This document shows, in pieces, positions 17,290-26,400 of a stretch of DNA of 31,809 bases. Within the stretch, counting starts at the first letter, position 1. Every line of letters starts with the position of its first letter. The DNA is from Flavobacteriaceae bacterium (lineage in GTDB: Bacteria; Bacteroidota; Bacteroidia; Flavobacteriales; Flavobacteriaceae). Both the position numbers and the translations under genes were made by a program. A model generated the notes under the pieces. It ran no database searches. It saw only the letters and a program-made list of their open reading frames with translations, and had not been told where the DNA came from. Location: contig NZQO01000037.1 in NCBI GenBank assembly GCA_002693605.1, positions 1 to 31,809 on the forward strand, written 5' to 3'.

Positions 17290-18480
17290 CTAATTTAAAA
17301 ATTCATAAATTCCGGCGGCACCTTGTCCTGTGCCCACGCACATAGTTACCATGCCGTATTTGCCCTTCATATCGCGCTTCCGCATTTCATCGAACAACTG
17401 TACCGATAATTTTGCGCCCGTGCACCCCAGCGGATGCCCCAGGGCAATAGCGCCACCATTTACGTTAACGATTTCCTTGTTGAGGTTCAGTTTTCGTATT
17501 ACCGCTAACGACTGTGAGGCAAATGCCTCGTTCAATTCAACTAGTTCAATTTGGTCCTGTTTTAGGCCGGCTTGCGCCAGTGCCTTCGGAATTGCCTTTA
17601 TAGGGGCAATACCCATGATACGCGGTTCTACGCCAACCGCGGCGTAGTTTACTAACCTCGCTACGGGCTCCAGGTTTAGCTCTTTTACCACTTTTTCGCT
17701 CATTACCATTACAAAGGCCGCACCGTCGCTCATTTGCGACGAGTTTCCTGCGGTAACGCTTCCGCCTTCGGCAAAGACGGGCCTAAGACCTGCGAGGGCA
17801 TCTAGATTGGTTCCCTTACGGGGACCCTCATCTTTAGTGACCGTATACGTTCGGGTATCTTTCTTTCCCTTTTCGTTTACGTAGGTTTCTGAAACCTCTA
17901 TGGGAACGATCTGCTCTTGAAAGCGGTTTTCCTCTTGGGCCCTCAGTGCTTTTTGATGGCTATGGAAGGCAAACTCGTCCTGGTCCTCGCGAGAAACATC
18001 GTACTCATTTGCCACGGCCTCGGCCGTGAGGCCCATTCCCCAATAGTAGTCCTCGTTGCCCTGTTGGGCCAGCTTGTAGTCTGGCACGGGCTTGTACCCG
18101 CCCATTGGGATATAGCTCATGCTCTCTGCACCTCCCGCAATGATGCAATCTGCCATCCCGCTCTGTATCTTGGCGGTTGCCATAGCTATGGTCTCAATGC
18201 CCGAGGCGCAGTATCGGTTTACGGTTACGCCGGGTACATCTTCAATCTTTAGGCCCATTAGCGAGATGAGCCGCGCCATATTTAATCCTTGTTCGGCCTC
18301 TGGCATGGCGTTGCCCACGATTACGTCGTCAATTCGCTTTTTGTCGAGTTCGGGCAGCTTATCCATCATATACTGGATGGTCTCTGCCGCTAGTTCGTCT
18401 GGACGCTTAAAACGGAACAATCCCCGCGGGGCCTTGCCCACGGCTGTTCTATATGCTTTTACGATATATGCTGTTTTCAT
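17290..18480 (-). CDS. fadA: Acetyl-CoA C-acyltransferase (3-ketoacyl-CoA thiolase)
   Basis: A 396-residue thiolase, which cleaves 3-ketoacyl-CoA with CoA to acetyl-CoA and a shortened acyl-CoA. Catalytic residues are all present: nucleophile Cys91 in NRYCASGIE, His349 in ALGHPLGCTGA and Cys381 in MCVGTGQGAAG. Length is typical. The position between the HADH/ECH fusion (53-bp gap) and the acyl-CoA dehydrogenase (18-bp gap) supports a degradative role rather than acetoacetyl-CoA synthesis. Confidence 0.95.
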   Translation of the reverse strand: MKTAYIVKAYRTAVGKAPRGLFRFKRPDELAAETIQYMMDKLPELDKKRIDDVIVGNAMPEAEQGLNMARLISLMGLKIEDVPGVTVNRYCASGIETIAMATAKIQSGMADCIIAGGAESMSYIPMGGYKPVPDYKLAQQGNEDYYWGMGLTAEAVANEYDVSREDQDEFAFHSHQKALRAQEENRFQEQIVPIEVSETYVNEKGKKDTRTYTVTKDEGPRKGTNLDALAGLRPVFAEGGSVTAGNSSQMSDGAAFVMVMSEKVVKELNLEPVARLVNYAAVGVEPRIMGIAPIKAIPKALAQAGLKQDQIELVELNEAFASQSLAVIRKLNLNKEIVNVNGGAIALGHPLGCTGAKLSVQLFDEMRKRDMKGKYGMVTMCVGTGQGAAGIYEFLN

Positions 18481-18533
18481 TGTCTTTATCTTTAAACTGA
18501 AATTTTCTTTTTTCCGAAGCGTTTATCGCCCCC

Positions 18534-20942
18534 TTAATTTCGAAGTGGCTTGTTCTTCTGAATCATATGCTGAAGGCGCTCCAAGGTCTTACGCTCACCG
18601 CAAAGACTTAGGAAGGCCTCGCGCTCTAAGTCGAGAAGATAACGCTCACTTACCTGCTGTGGCTCGCTCAAATCGCCACCAGACATGACGTACGCCAACT
18701 TGTTGGCAATTTTCTTGTCGTGCTCGCTAATGTAGTTTCCGGCATACATTTGGTCGGTACCCACTAAAAACGGGCCCAGTGCCTGTCTACCGAGAACTTT
18801 AATGTCGGTACGTTCAATTGGTTTGGTATACCCTTGCTCGGCCATCATTTTGGCAATCGATTTCGCCGCGGCGATTCGCCTATTTTTATTGACGATAATG
18901 ATGTCCTTGCCGTGCTTTAAAATATTGGTATCGAACGCTTCGTAGGCCGAGGTGGAAACCTTTGCCATACCGATGGTAAGAAAATGCTCGCGCAAGATGT
19001 TCATCTCCACATCGCCCTCGTTGAATTCATCCTGTGCCCGTACCGTCATCTCCTTGCTCCCGCCGCCGCCGGGAATTACCCCAACGCCAAACTCTACAAG
19101 ACCAATATAGCTCTCTGCCGATGCCACCACGCGATCTGCGTGCAATACCATTTCGCAGCCACCGCCCAGGGTCATACCGTGGGGGGCTACGACTACTGGA
19201 ATGGACGAGTAGCGAACGCGCATGCAGGTGTCCTGAAAATACTTTACGGCGGCATTCAACTCGTCATATTCCTGCTCAACCGCCATCATAAAGATCATCC
19301 CTACGTTGGCACCTACCGAGAAATTCTTACCCTCATTGGAGATCACCAAGCCATCGTAACTGGTCTCGGCAAGGTCTATGGCCTTGTTAATGCCCGTAAG
19401 CACATCACCGCCAATACTGTTCATTTTGCTTCGGAACTCTACATTTAAAATGCCGTCGCCGAGGTCTTCGACTACTACGCCGCTGTTTTTCCAAACTTCC
19501 TTGCTTTCGCGAATATTGTCCAACAGGATATAGCTTTCTTGGCCCGGAATCTTAACGTGGGTTTTCTCTGGAATTCCGTAGTAATAGGTATTTCCTTCAC
19601 GAACATCGTAGAAGTTGTCAACCCCGCTATCCAGCATATCGCGAACCCACTGGGCGGGTTGCTTGTCCAATTCCTCGATAAGTTCTATTCCCTTCTTAAC
19701 GCCTATCGCGTCCCAGATCTCGAATGGCCCATGCTCCCAGCCAAAACCGGCGCGCATAGCGGCGTCAATTTTATAGAGCTCGTCGGTAATTTCAGGAATA
19801 CGCTTAGAGACGTAGGCAAAGAGAGCACCAAAGTTCTTTCGGTAAAATTCGCCTGCCTTATCGTCTCCGTTTACCAAGACCTCAAAACGATCGGCAACAT
19901 TGTCGATACTCTTTGTTTTTCCCAACGTATCGAAATTGGTGCTCTGTTTTCCTCGGTACTCCAAGGTTTCAAGATCGAGCGACAGGATTTCAGAATTTCC
20001 CTTCTCATCCTTTACTTTTTTGTAAAAACCTTGCCCGCTCTTGCTTCCCAACCACTCCTTCTGCATCATGGTGTCGATAAAATTGGGAAGTTCAAAAATA
20101 TCGTGCTCCTCGTCGTCCGGCACGTTTTTGTGGATTCCGTTGGCAACGTGCACTAGGGTGTCAAGCCCCACCACGTCAACCGTACGGAAGGTCGCGCTCT
20201 TGGGTCGGCCAATAACCGGCCCCGTCAGTTTATCCACTTCCTCTACGCTTAGCCCCATTTCCTTTACCTGGTGGAATAGGCTCTGTATTCCGAAAATACC
20301 GATTCGGTTACCAATAAACGCCGGGGTATCCTTGGCAACAATGGCGGTTTTTCCGAGGAACTTCTCGCCGTATTCGTTCAGGAATTCAAGAATTTCCGGG
20401 TCTGTCTTTGGTCCCGGTATAATCTCGAAAAGTTCGAGGTAGCGCGGCGGGTTGAAAAAGTGCGTTCCGCAGAAGTGTTTCTGAAAATCGTCGCTACGGC
20501 CATCGCTCATTTGGTGAATGGGTATTCCCGAAGTGTTCGAGGTTATGAGGGTGCCTTCCTTACGGTGCTTCTCGAGTTTCTCAAAAACCTGTTTTTTGAT
20601 GTCCAAGCGCTCGACCACCACCTCGATGATCCAGTCTACATTTTTCACCTTCTTGATATCGTCCTCTAAGTTTCCGGTAGTAATGCGCCTCCTGAAATCC
20701 CTGTGATACAGCGGTGCCGGTTTCGACTTGATGGCATCCTGCAACGATTGGTTCACAATGCGATTTCGTACCTGATCGTCCTCCAGGGTCAGGCCCTGTT
20801 TCTTCTCCCTTTCGGTAAGCTCTCGCGGTACGATGTCGAGCAGCAGTACCTCCACGCCAATGTTGGCGAAATGGCAGGCAATGCCGCTTCCCATAATCCC
20901 GGAACCTACAACGGCTACTTTATTTATTCTTCTCTTAGACAT
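18534..20942 (-). CDS. fadN: 3-hydroxyacyl-CoA dehydrogenase / enoyl-CoA hydratase fusion (FadN type)
   Basis: An 802-residue bifunctional beta-oxidation enzyme with the dehydrogenase half first and the hydratase half last, opposite to E. coli FadB and like B. subtilis FadN. The NAD-binding Rossmann motif is VVGSGIMGSGIACHFA (11-26). The catalytic His of HADH is His161 in CGTHFFNPPRY. The hydratase half (about 500-720) has the oxyanion region NEGKNFSVGANVG and TLGGGCEMVLHADRVV, with the two acidic residues in GGGCE and LVEFGVGVIPGGGG. It follows the MarR gene by a single nucleotide, so the two are co-transcribed and probably translationally coupled. Confidence 0.95.
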   Translation of the reverse strand: MSKRRINKVAVVGSGIMGSGIACHFANIGVEVLLLDIVPRELTEREKKQGLTLEDDQVRNRIVNQSLQDAIKSKPAPLYHRDFRRRITTGNLEDDIKKVKNVDWIIEVVVERLDIKKQVFEKLEKHRKEGTLITSNTSGIPIHQMSDGRSDDFQKHFCGTHFFNPPRYLELFEIIPGPKTDPEILEFLNEYGEKFLGKTAIVAKDTPAFIGNRIGIFGIQSLFHQVKEMGLSVEEVDKLTGPVIGRPKSATFRTVDVVGLDTLVHVANGIHKNVPDDEEHDIFELPNFIDTMMQKEWLGSKSGQGFYKKVKDEKGNSEILSLDLETLEYRGKQSTNFDTLGKTKSIDNVADRFEVLVNGDDKAGEFYRKNFGALFAYVSKRIPEITDELYKIDAAMRAGFGWEHGPFEIWDAIGVKKGIELIEELDKQPAQWVRDMLDSGVDNFYDVREGNTYYYGIPEKTHVKIPGQESYILLDNIRESKEVWKNSGVVVEDLGDGILNVEFRSKMNSIGGDVLTGINKAIDLAETSYDGLVISNEGKNFSVGANVGMIFMMAVEQEYDELNAAVKYFQDTCMRVRYSSIPVVVAPHGMTLGGGCEMVLHADRVVASAESYIGLVEFGVGVIPGGGGSKEMTVRAQDEFNEGDVEMNILREHFLTIGMAKVSTSAYEAFDTNILKHGKDIIIVNKNRRIAAAKSIAKMMAEQGYTKPIERTDIKVLGRQALGPFLVGTDQMYAGNYISEHDKKIANKLAYVMSGGDLSEPQQVSERYLLDLEREAFLSLCGERKTLERLQHMIQKNKPLRN

Positions 20943-20943
20943 G

Positions 20944-21396
20944 TTATGCTGAATTTTTCTGTGTGGTATATATTTTTTTTGAATTGATAAGTTCTAAAAT
21001 CGTGTTGGCCACTTTTTTAAAGGTGTGCAATTCTTCTTCGGAAACGTGCTCGCGCACGGCCTCGTCAAACTGCAGTACGACGTTCTTTGAAAACTCCCGC
21101 ATCTCCTTTCCAAAGGGGGTTAAGTGGATGAGCACGCCGCGACCGTCCTGCGGATTTGGCTTGCGCTCAATTAGCCCTTTCGCTTCCATCGCCTTGAGCG
21201 TTCGGGAGAGGCTAGTGGCCTCCATTCCCATTTTTGGGCCCAACGCCGTTGAGGGGGTTCCCTCTTCGGGGTCGATGCTTACAAGGGCAAAGCCCGTGGC
21301 CATCGTGCTGTCTTTCTTGCCGGCTTCCTCGTTGTACATCTTCTGCACCCCCATCCAAGTAGAGCGCAGTATATAATCGATTGTTTTTTCTTTCAA
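20944..21396 (-). CDS. MarR family transcriptional regulator of the beta-oxidation operon
   Basis: A winged-helix regulator of 150 residues if started at TTG 21396 (reading M-KEKTIDYILRSTW). An in-frame ATG at 21465 would add 23 residues, but it lies upstream of a perfect -7 box (21430-21423) and its extra residues do not look like the family. The DNA-binding region is GMEATSLSRTLKAMEAKGLIERKPNPQDGRGVLIHLTPFG, which I give in pieces: recognition helix around TSLSRTLKAMEAKGLI, wing around NPQDGRG. Flanking helices form the dimer interface. It heads the operon fadN-fadA-fadE and lies beside a 26-bp near-palindrome, so autoregulation with acyl-CoA as a ligand is a reasonable guess. The TTG choice is an inference. 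Confidence 0.88.
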   Translation of the reverse strand: MKEKTIDYILRSTWMGVQKMYNEEAGKKDSTMATGFALVSIDPEEGTPSTALGPKMGMEATSLSRTLKAMEAKGLIERKPNPQDGRGVLIHLTPFGKEMREFSKNVVLQFDEAVREHVSEEELHTFKKVANTILELINSKKIYTTQKNSA

Positions 21397-21422
21397 GAAT
21401 CTAAAATTTATTTCAGGACTCT

Positions 21423-21430
21423 CAAAGATA
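21423..21430 (-). promoter_or_regulatory. -7 box of the MarR-fad operon promoter
   Basis: TATCTTTG on the minus strand is an exact match to TAnnTTTG. It lies 26 nt before the TTG start of the MarR gene and 4 nt from the operator-like palindrome. A TTTG at 21466-21463 is too far upstream (32 nt) to be a normal -33 element, so the promoter may need help or be weak. Confidence 0.6.
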
Positions 21431-21434
21431 GGAA

Positions 21435-21460
21435 AATTTACTATGCACGCATAATAAATT
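21435..21460. promoter_or_regulatory. Candidate MarR operator, 26-bp near-perfect palindrome
   Basis: Left arm AATTTACTATGC, centre AC, right arm GCATAATAAATT. Eleven of 12 arm positions pair; the only mismatch is C21441 against A21454. It spans the -33 region and stops 4 bp from the -7 box, so a bound dimer would block RNA polymerase. Length and symmetry suit a MarR dimer. No second copy was seen upstream of the acyl-CoA ligase gene. Confidence 0.6.
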
Positions 21461-21470
21461 AGCAAAAAAA

Positions 21471-21506
21471 TATATTAAAAAAGGGCCTTAAAATGTTAAG
21501 GCCCTT
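21471..21506 (-). terminator. Rho-independent terminator after the acyl-CoA ligase gene
   Basis: On the minus strand, AAGGGCCTTAA and TTAAGGCCCTT form a perfect 11-bp stem (21506-21496 / 21491-21481) with a 4-nt loop, followed by TTTTAATATA. It lies 13 nt past the ligase stop and separates the ligase from the MarR-fad promoter. Confidence 0.85.
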
Positions 21507-21518
21507 GGTTTTTAGCGG

Positions 21519-23300
21519 TTACGCTTTGTGGTCGTAGATGCGGTTATAGAGGTCAAGGTACTTTTCCTTGATAATTTTTCGCTTCATTTTCATGGTGGGC
21601 GTAAGATGGCCGCTTTCAATACCCCATACGTCTGGGGTAAGCTCGAATCTTTTAATTTTTTCCCATTTTCCGAAGCGCTCATTGTAAAAGTCGATTTCCT
21701 TCTGGATGCGCTTTATAAGGGTTTCATCGGTTATCATTTCGTCGGGATCGCTTGGTAGGTCGCGCCCTTTCTTGGAGCCCCACTCCCGTACAAATTCAAA
21801 ATCGGGCTGAATAAGCGCGGCCGGCATTTTTTCGCCTTCACCAACTACCATAATTTGCTCGATGAAGCGCGATTGCTTCATCACGTTCTCGATAAGCTGT
21901 GGCGCTACGTACTTACCACCGCTGGTCTTGAACATTTCCTTTTTACGGTCGGTAATTTTAAGAAACCCTTCCGAGTCTATCTCTCCAATATCACCGGTAT
22001 GGAAGAAGCCGTCCTTCAAAACTTCATCGGTTTTTTCGCGGTCCTTGTAGTAGCCGCACATAACCTGCGGGCCTTTGACCAAGATTTCGCCATCGTCTGC
22101 AATCTTCACTTCTGTATCTCGAATGGGCTTTCCTACGGTCCCGATCTTGAATCCGCCCTGGCGCATATCATTTACGGAAACCACTGGAGATGTTTCGGTT
22201 AACCCGTAACCCTCCATTACCGGAATGGCCGCAGCGTTGAATACCCGGGCCAAACGCGGCTGCAGGGCGGCGCTTCCGGAGGCAATGGCCTTGAGATTGC
22301 CGCCCAATGCTTCTTGCCATTTGCTGAAAATTAGCTTTCGGGCCAATTTCAGCTTGGTCTCGTACCACCACCCATTTTGGCCATAAGGCTCATATTCGAG
22401 GCCGAGCTCAATGGCCCAGAAGAACAATTTCTTTTTTACGCCGGTAAGGTCTGCACCCTTAGCGTAAATTTTATCGTATACCTTTTCCAGCAATCGCGGT
22501 ACGGCGCTCATTACCTCGGGCTGAACTTCCTTCAGGTTATCGCTAATGGTCTCGAGGCTTTCGGCAAAGTGGATTTCCACACCGCAATATTGGTACATAT
22601 ACTGTAGCATTCGCTCATAGATATGGCACACCGGAAGAAAACTTAGGGCGGTAGACTTGCCCGGGTCTATTGGCAGTCGTTCTGAGCTATACATTGCATT
22701 CGTGGCAATATTCTTGTGCGAGAGCATTACGCCCTTGGGGCGTCCCGTGGTTCCCGAAGTGTATATCAGGGTTGCGAGATCGTCTTCGCCAATGGCATCT
22801 TTCCGTTTTTCAACTTCATTCTGATTGTCTGCGTTCTTGCCTTTTTCCAGCACCTCATCCCAATTCTTGGCACCGTCTATCTCATCAAAGGTGTAAACTT
22901 CCTGCAACGAGGGCACATTGGCCTTTATAGCCATCAGCTTATCGTATACTTCCTTGCAGGAAACAAAGCAAAACTTAGATTCACTGTGATTTAAAACATA
23001 TTCGTACTCATCTTCTGAAATGGTAGGGTAAATAGGTACATCTTGCGCCCCGGTCTGCATAATGCCGATATCGCAGATATTCCACTCGGTACGGTTTGTC
23101 ATTGAGATAATGGCCACCTTGTCATTAGGCTGAACGCCCATTTGTATGAGCGCGCGACTTAGGGCATTTGCCTTGTCAATGTATTCCTGCGTGGAGGTAG
23201 ATATCCAACTGCCGTTATACTTTGTAACCAGGGCACGTTCTTGTGGATATTTTTCTAATTGATAATATGGAAAGTCAAATAGTCGTTTCGGGTGAGTCAT
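21519..23300 (-). CDS. Long-chain fatty acid--CoA ligase (AMP-dependent synthetase)
   Basis: A 593-residue member of the adenylate-forming family that activates fatty acids to acyl-CoA via acyl-AMP. The P-loop motif is TSGTTGRPKG (181-190). Further motifs are EGYGLTETSPVVS, HTGDIGEIDSEGFLKITDRK (ATP/hinge region) and FKTSGGKYVAP, all canonical for long-chain acyl-CoA synthetases of the FAA1/FadD15 type. No transmembrane helix is evident, so it is probably peripheral on the inner membrane. It lies directly upstream of the MarR-fad operon on the same strand but is separated by a terminator and a new promoter, so it is regulated separately. A near-consensus -7 box, TATTTTG, lies about 24 nt before the start. 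Confidence 0.93.
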   Translation of the reverse strand: MTHPKRLFDFPYYQLEKYPQERALVTKYNGSWISTSTQEYIDKANALSRALIQMGVQPNDKVAIISMTNRTEWNICDIGIMQTGAQDVPIYPTISEDEYEYVLNHSESKFCFVSCKEVYDKLMAIKANVPSLQEVYTFDEIDGAKNWDEVLEKGKNADNQNEVEKRKDAIGEDDLATLIYTSGTTGRPKGVMLSHKNIATNAMYSSERLPIDPGKSTALSFLPVCHIYERMLQYMYQYCGVEIHFAESLETISDNLKEVQPEVMSAVPRLLEKVYDKIYAKGADLTGVKKKLFFWAIELGLEYEPYGQNGWWYETKLKLARKLIFSKWQEALGGNLKAIASGSAALQPRLARVFNAAAIPVMEGYGLTETSPVVSVNDMRQGGFKIGTVGKPIRDTEVKIADDGEILVKGPQVMCGYYKDREKTDEVLKDGFFHTGDIGEIDSEGFLKITDRKKEMFKTSGGKYVAPQLIENVMKQSRFIEQIMVVGEGEKMPAALIQPDFEFVREWGSKKGRDLPSDPDEMITDETLIKRIQKEIDFYNERFGKWEKIKRFELTPDVWGIESGHLTPTMKMKRKIIKEKYLDLYNRIYDHKA

Positions 23301-23483
23301 AATATAAGGGTTCTAGTAGCTACGCAAAATAGAAAAAAATATTGATTATTGGACGCAAAAATGGGTAGCAAGATTGCCTAGCATCCTTAAATGTAAGCAA
23401 TCTTCCAAAAAGTATGACTACGCGCCTATTCCAAATAGTAGCGATTCGGCGAAGGAACTATTTTCTGAATATCTCTCTTGCAG

Positions 23484-26400
23484 TTAATGTTTGGCTTCCA
23501 GCCACTTTTGGGCGTTCACGAAGGCTTCTATCCATGGCGAAACCTCGTCGTTTCGGTTCTCGGGATAATGCGCCCAGTTCCACGGAAAGGTAGAGCGTTC
23601 CAAATGCGGCATCATGACCAAGTGCCTTCCGGTGGCGTCGGTGAGCATCGCGGTATTGAAATCGCTGCCGTTGGGGTTTGCGGGAAACGTTTCGTAGCCA
23701 TATTTACCTACGATGTTGTAATTTTCCTCAGCCATTGGGAAACTAAATTTTCCTTCGCCGTGTGCAGCCCAGATACCCAGTGTGCTTCCTGCCAGGCTTG
23801 ACAGCATAACCGAATTGTTCTCCTGAATGGTAACCGATGTAAAGTTACACTCAAATTTATGGGTGTCGTTATGGAGCATCTTTGGCTTTTCTTTATGGTC
23901 CGGGGTCATAAGTCCCAGTTCCACGAAAAGTTGGCACCCGTTGCAAACACCCAGGGAAAGCGTATCATCCCTATCGAAAAATTGTTTCAGCGCGCGGTTT
24001 GCCTTTTCATTGTAGCGAAAGGCACCGGCCCAACCCTTGGCGCTTCCTAGCACGTCGCTATTGGAAAAACCTCCTACCGCGGCAATAAACTGAATGTCTT
24101 CCAACGTCTCGCGCCCGGTAATCAAATCGGTCATGTGCACATCTTTGACATCAAAACCGGCAAGGTACATCGCATTGGCCATTTCGCGTTCGCTATTACT
24201 GCCCTTTTCTCGTAGGATAGCCGCCTTAATACGGGGCTTATCGGTCCTAGTTACAGGAAGCTTTCCCGTAAAGTGTGACGGGAAATTATACTGCAAGGGT
24301 TGTTTTTTATAATTATGGTAGCGCTCCTCTGCCTTCACGGGGCCACTTTGTCTTTGGTCCAGTAAGTACGAGGTTTTGTACCAAATATCGCGGTATTTCG
24401 GAATATCAAGTTCCAGCTTGGTGTCCTTATGTTTAACCACCAACATTTCGGAAGCGATTGCCGTCCCCAATTTCGTGAAATCAATATCATTTTCAGACAA
24501 TAAATTTTCCACCGTTTCATTTTCAGAAGCCTGGATAACAACACCGCAGTTTTCGGCAAAGAGGGTCTTAACGAGATCATCTCCCAATTCCGAAAGGTCC
24601 AAATCTGCTCCCAGATTTACGTTCGCAAAGCACATTTCGAGAAGGGTTGTAATAAGTCCGCCCGATGCAACATCGTGCCCGGCTGCAATTTTTTCTTCGG
24701 AAATGAGCTGCTGCAGGGTGTTGAAAACTGTTTTTACGTATGAAGCGCTCTTTACCGTGGGGGCATCGCTACCTATGGTGTTCAGGATCTGCGCGAAGGA
24801 GGAACCGCCAAGTTTGAAGTCGTCCTGGGAAATATTAATGTAATAAATGGCACCACTATTTTTCTGAAGTACTGGCTCAACCGTCTTGGAAATTGCGTTG
24901 CAATGTCCAGTCGCCGAAATAATAACCGTTCCTGGGGAGATTACTTCTTCATTGGGATATTTCTGTTTCATGGAAAGGGAATCCTTCCCTGTGGGTACAT
25001 TAATTCCCAATTCGACGGCGAAGTTCGATACCCCTTCAACCGCCTTATACAACCTTGCATCTTCGCCCTTATTGTTACAGGGCCACATCCAGTTGGCCGA
25101 AAGCGATACGCTTTTCAGTCCATTTTCCAACGGCGCCCAAACGATATTGGTAAGCGCTTCGGTAATCGAATTACGTGATCCGGCTACTGGATCTACGAGC
25201 CCAGAAATAGGGGAGTGGCCAATACTGGTTGCCACCCCATGTGTTCCGTTATAATCCAACGCCATTACCCCACAATTGTTGAGGGGCAATTGCAACGGAC
25301 CGGCGCATTGCTGTTTCGCAACCCTTCCCGAAACACATCGATCTACCTTATTGGTTAGCCAATCCTTGCACGCTACGGCCTCCAGCTGAAGCAGTTGTGC
25401 TAGGTAGCCTTCCAGGTCTACCGCAACATATTCCGGATCTTTGTATTTTCTCGCCACGGTCGTATCGCGCAATACGGTTTTGGGCGAACTGCCAAACATA
25501 TCGGCTAGGTCAAAATCCATGGGTCTTTCGCCCGTAGTTTCGCTCCGGAATACAAATCGGTGGTCTCCTGTTACTTCGCCCACTTGGTACATAGGCGAAC
25601 GCTCCCTGTCGGCTACCCGTTTCAATTTTTCGATATCTTTTTGGCCAATAACGAGACCCATTCTTTCCTGGGACTCATTCCCTATAAGTTCCTTTGCCGA
25701 AAGGGTAGGGTCGCCTACGGGCAGTTTGTCTATATCTATTTTTCCACCAGTTTCCTCAACTAGTTCGCTAAGGCAGTTTAAGTGGCCGCCGGCACCGTGG
25801 TCGTGTATCGACACGATTGGATTTTGCTCGCTCTCTACCATTCCTCGAATGGCATTGGCAGCGCGTTTCTGCATCTCTGGGTTGGAACGCTGTATGGCGT
25901 TCAACTCGATACCGCTTTCAAATTCGCCTGTATCGGCAGAAGAAACGGCTGCGCCGCCCATTCCAATACGGTAGTTCTCACCCCCTAAGATAACCACCTT
26001 ATCCCCCTTTTTTGGAATATCCTTCAGGGCTTGGTCGGCTTTTGCGTAGCCAATACCACCCGCTAGCATAATTACCTTGTCGAATCCTAGCTTGCGTGCG
26101 TCTTCCTCGTGCTCAAAGGTCAACACCGAACCGGCAATGAGCGGTTGCCCGAATTTATTGCCAAAATCGGATGCGCCGTTACTGGCCTTAATGAGAATAT
26201 CCAACGGGGTTTGGTATAGCCAATCACGGGCTTCCATGCCTTGCTCCCAGGGCCGGTTTGCATCTAGGCGAGAGTATGAGGTCATATAAACCGCGGTGCC
26301 TGCCAGGGGCAATGAGCCCTTTCCACCTGCCAACCGATCGCGAATCTCGCCCCCGCTTCCAGTGGCGGCTCCGTTAAATGGTTCGACCGTTGTGGGAAAG

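Noticed and set aside
18984..20156. Plus-strand reading frames of 154 and 205 codons opposite fadN
   Set aside because: They are antisense to a fully conserved enzyme and show no domain or start-region signal.
23370..23404. Inverted repeat AAGATTGC / GCAATCTT downstream of purL
   Set aside because: The loop is 19 nt and no T-run follows on either strand, so it does not look like a terminator; 8-bp repeats of this kind are expected by chance.
23433..23463. Hairpin AAATAGT / ACTATTT as purL terminator
   Set aside because: The stem is short and AT-rich, the loop is 17 nt, and there is no T-run; support is too weak.
23301..23483. Second copy of the MarR operator in front of the acyl-CoA ligase gene
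   Set aside because: I looked for the TACTATGC / GCATAATA half-sites and did not find them in this gap.
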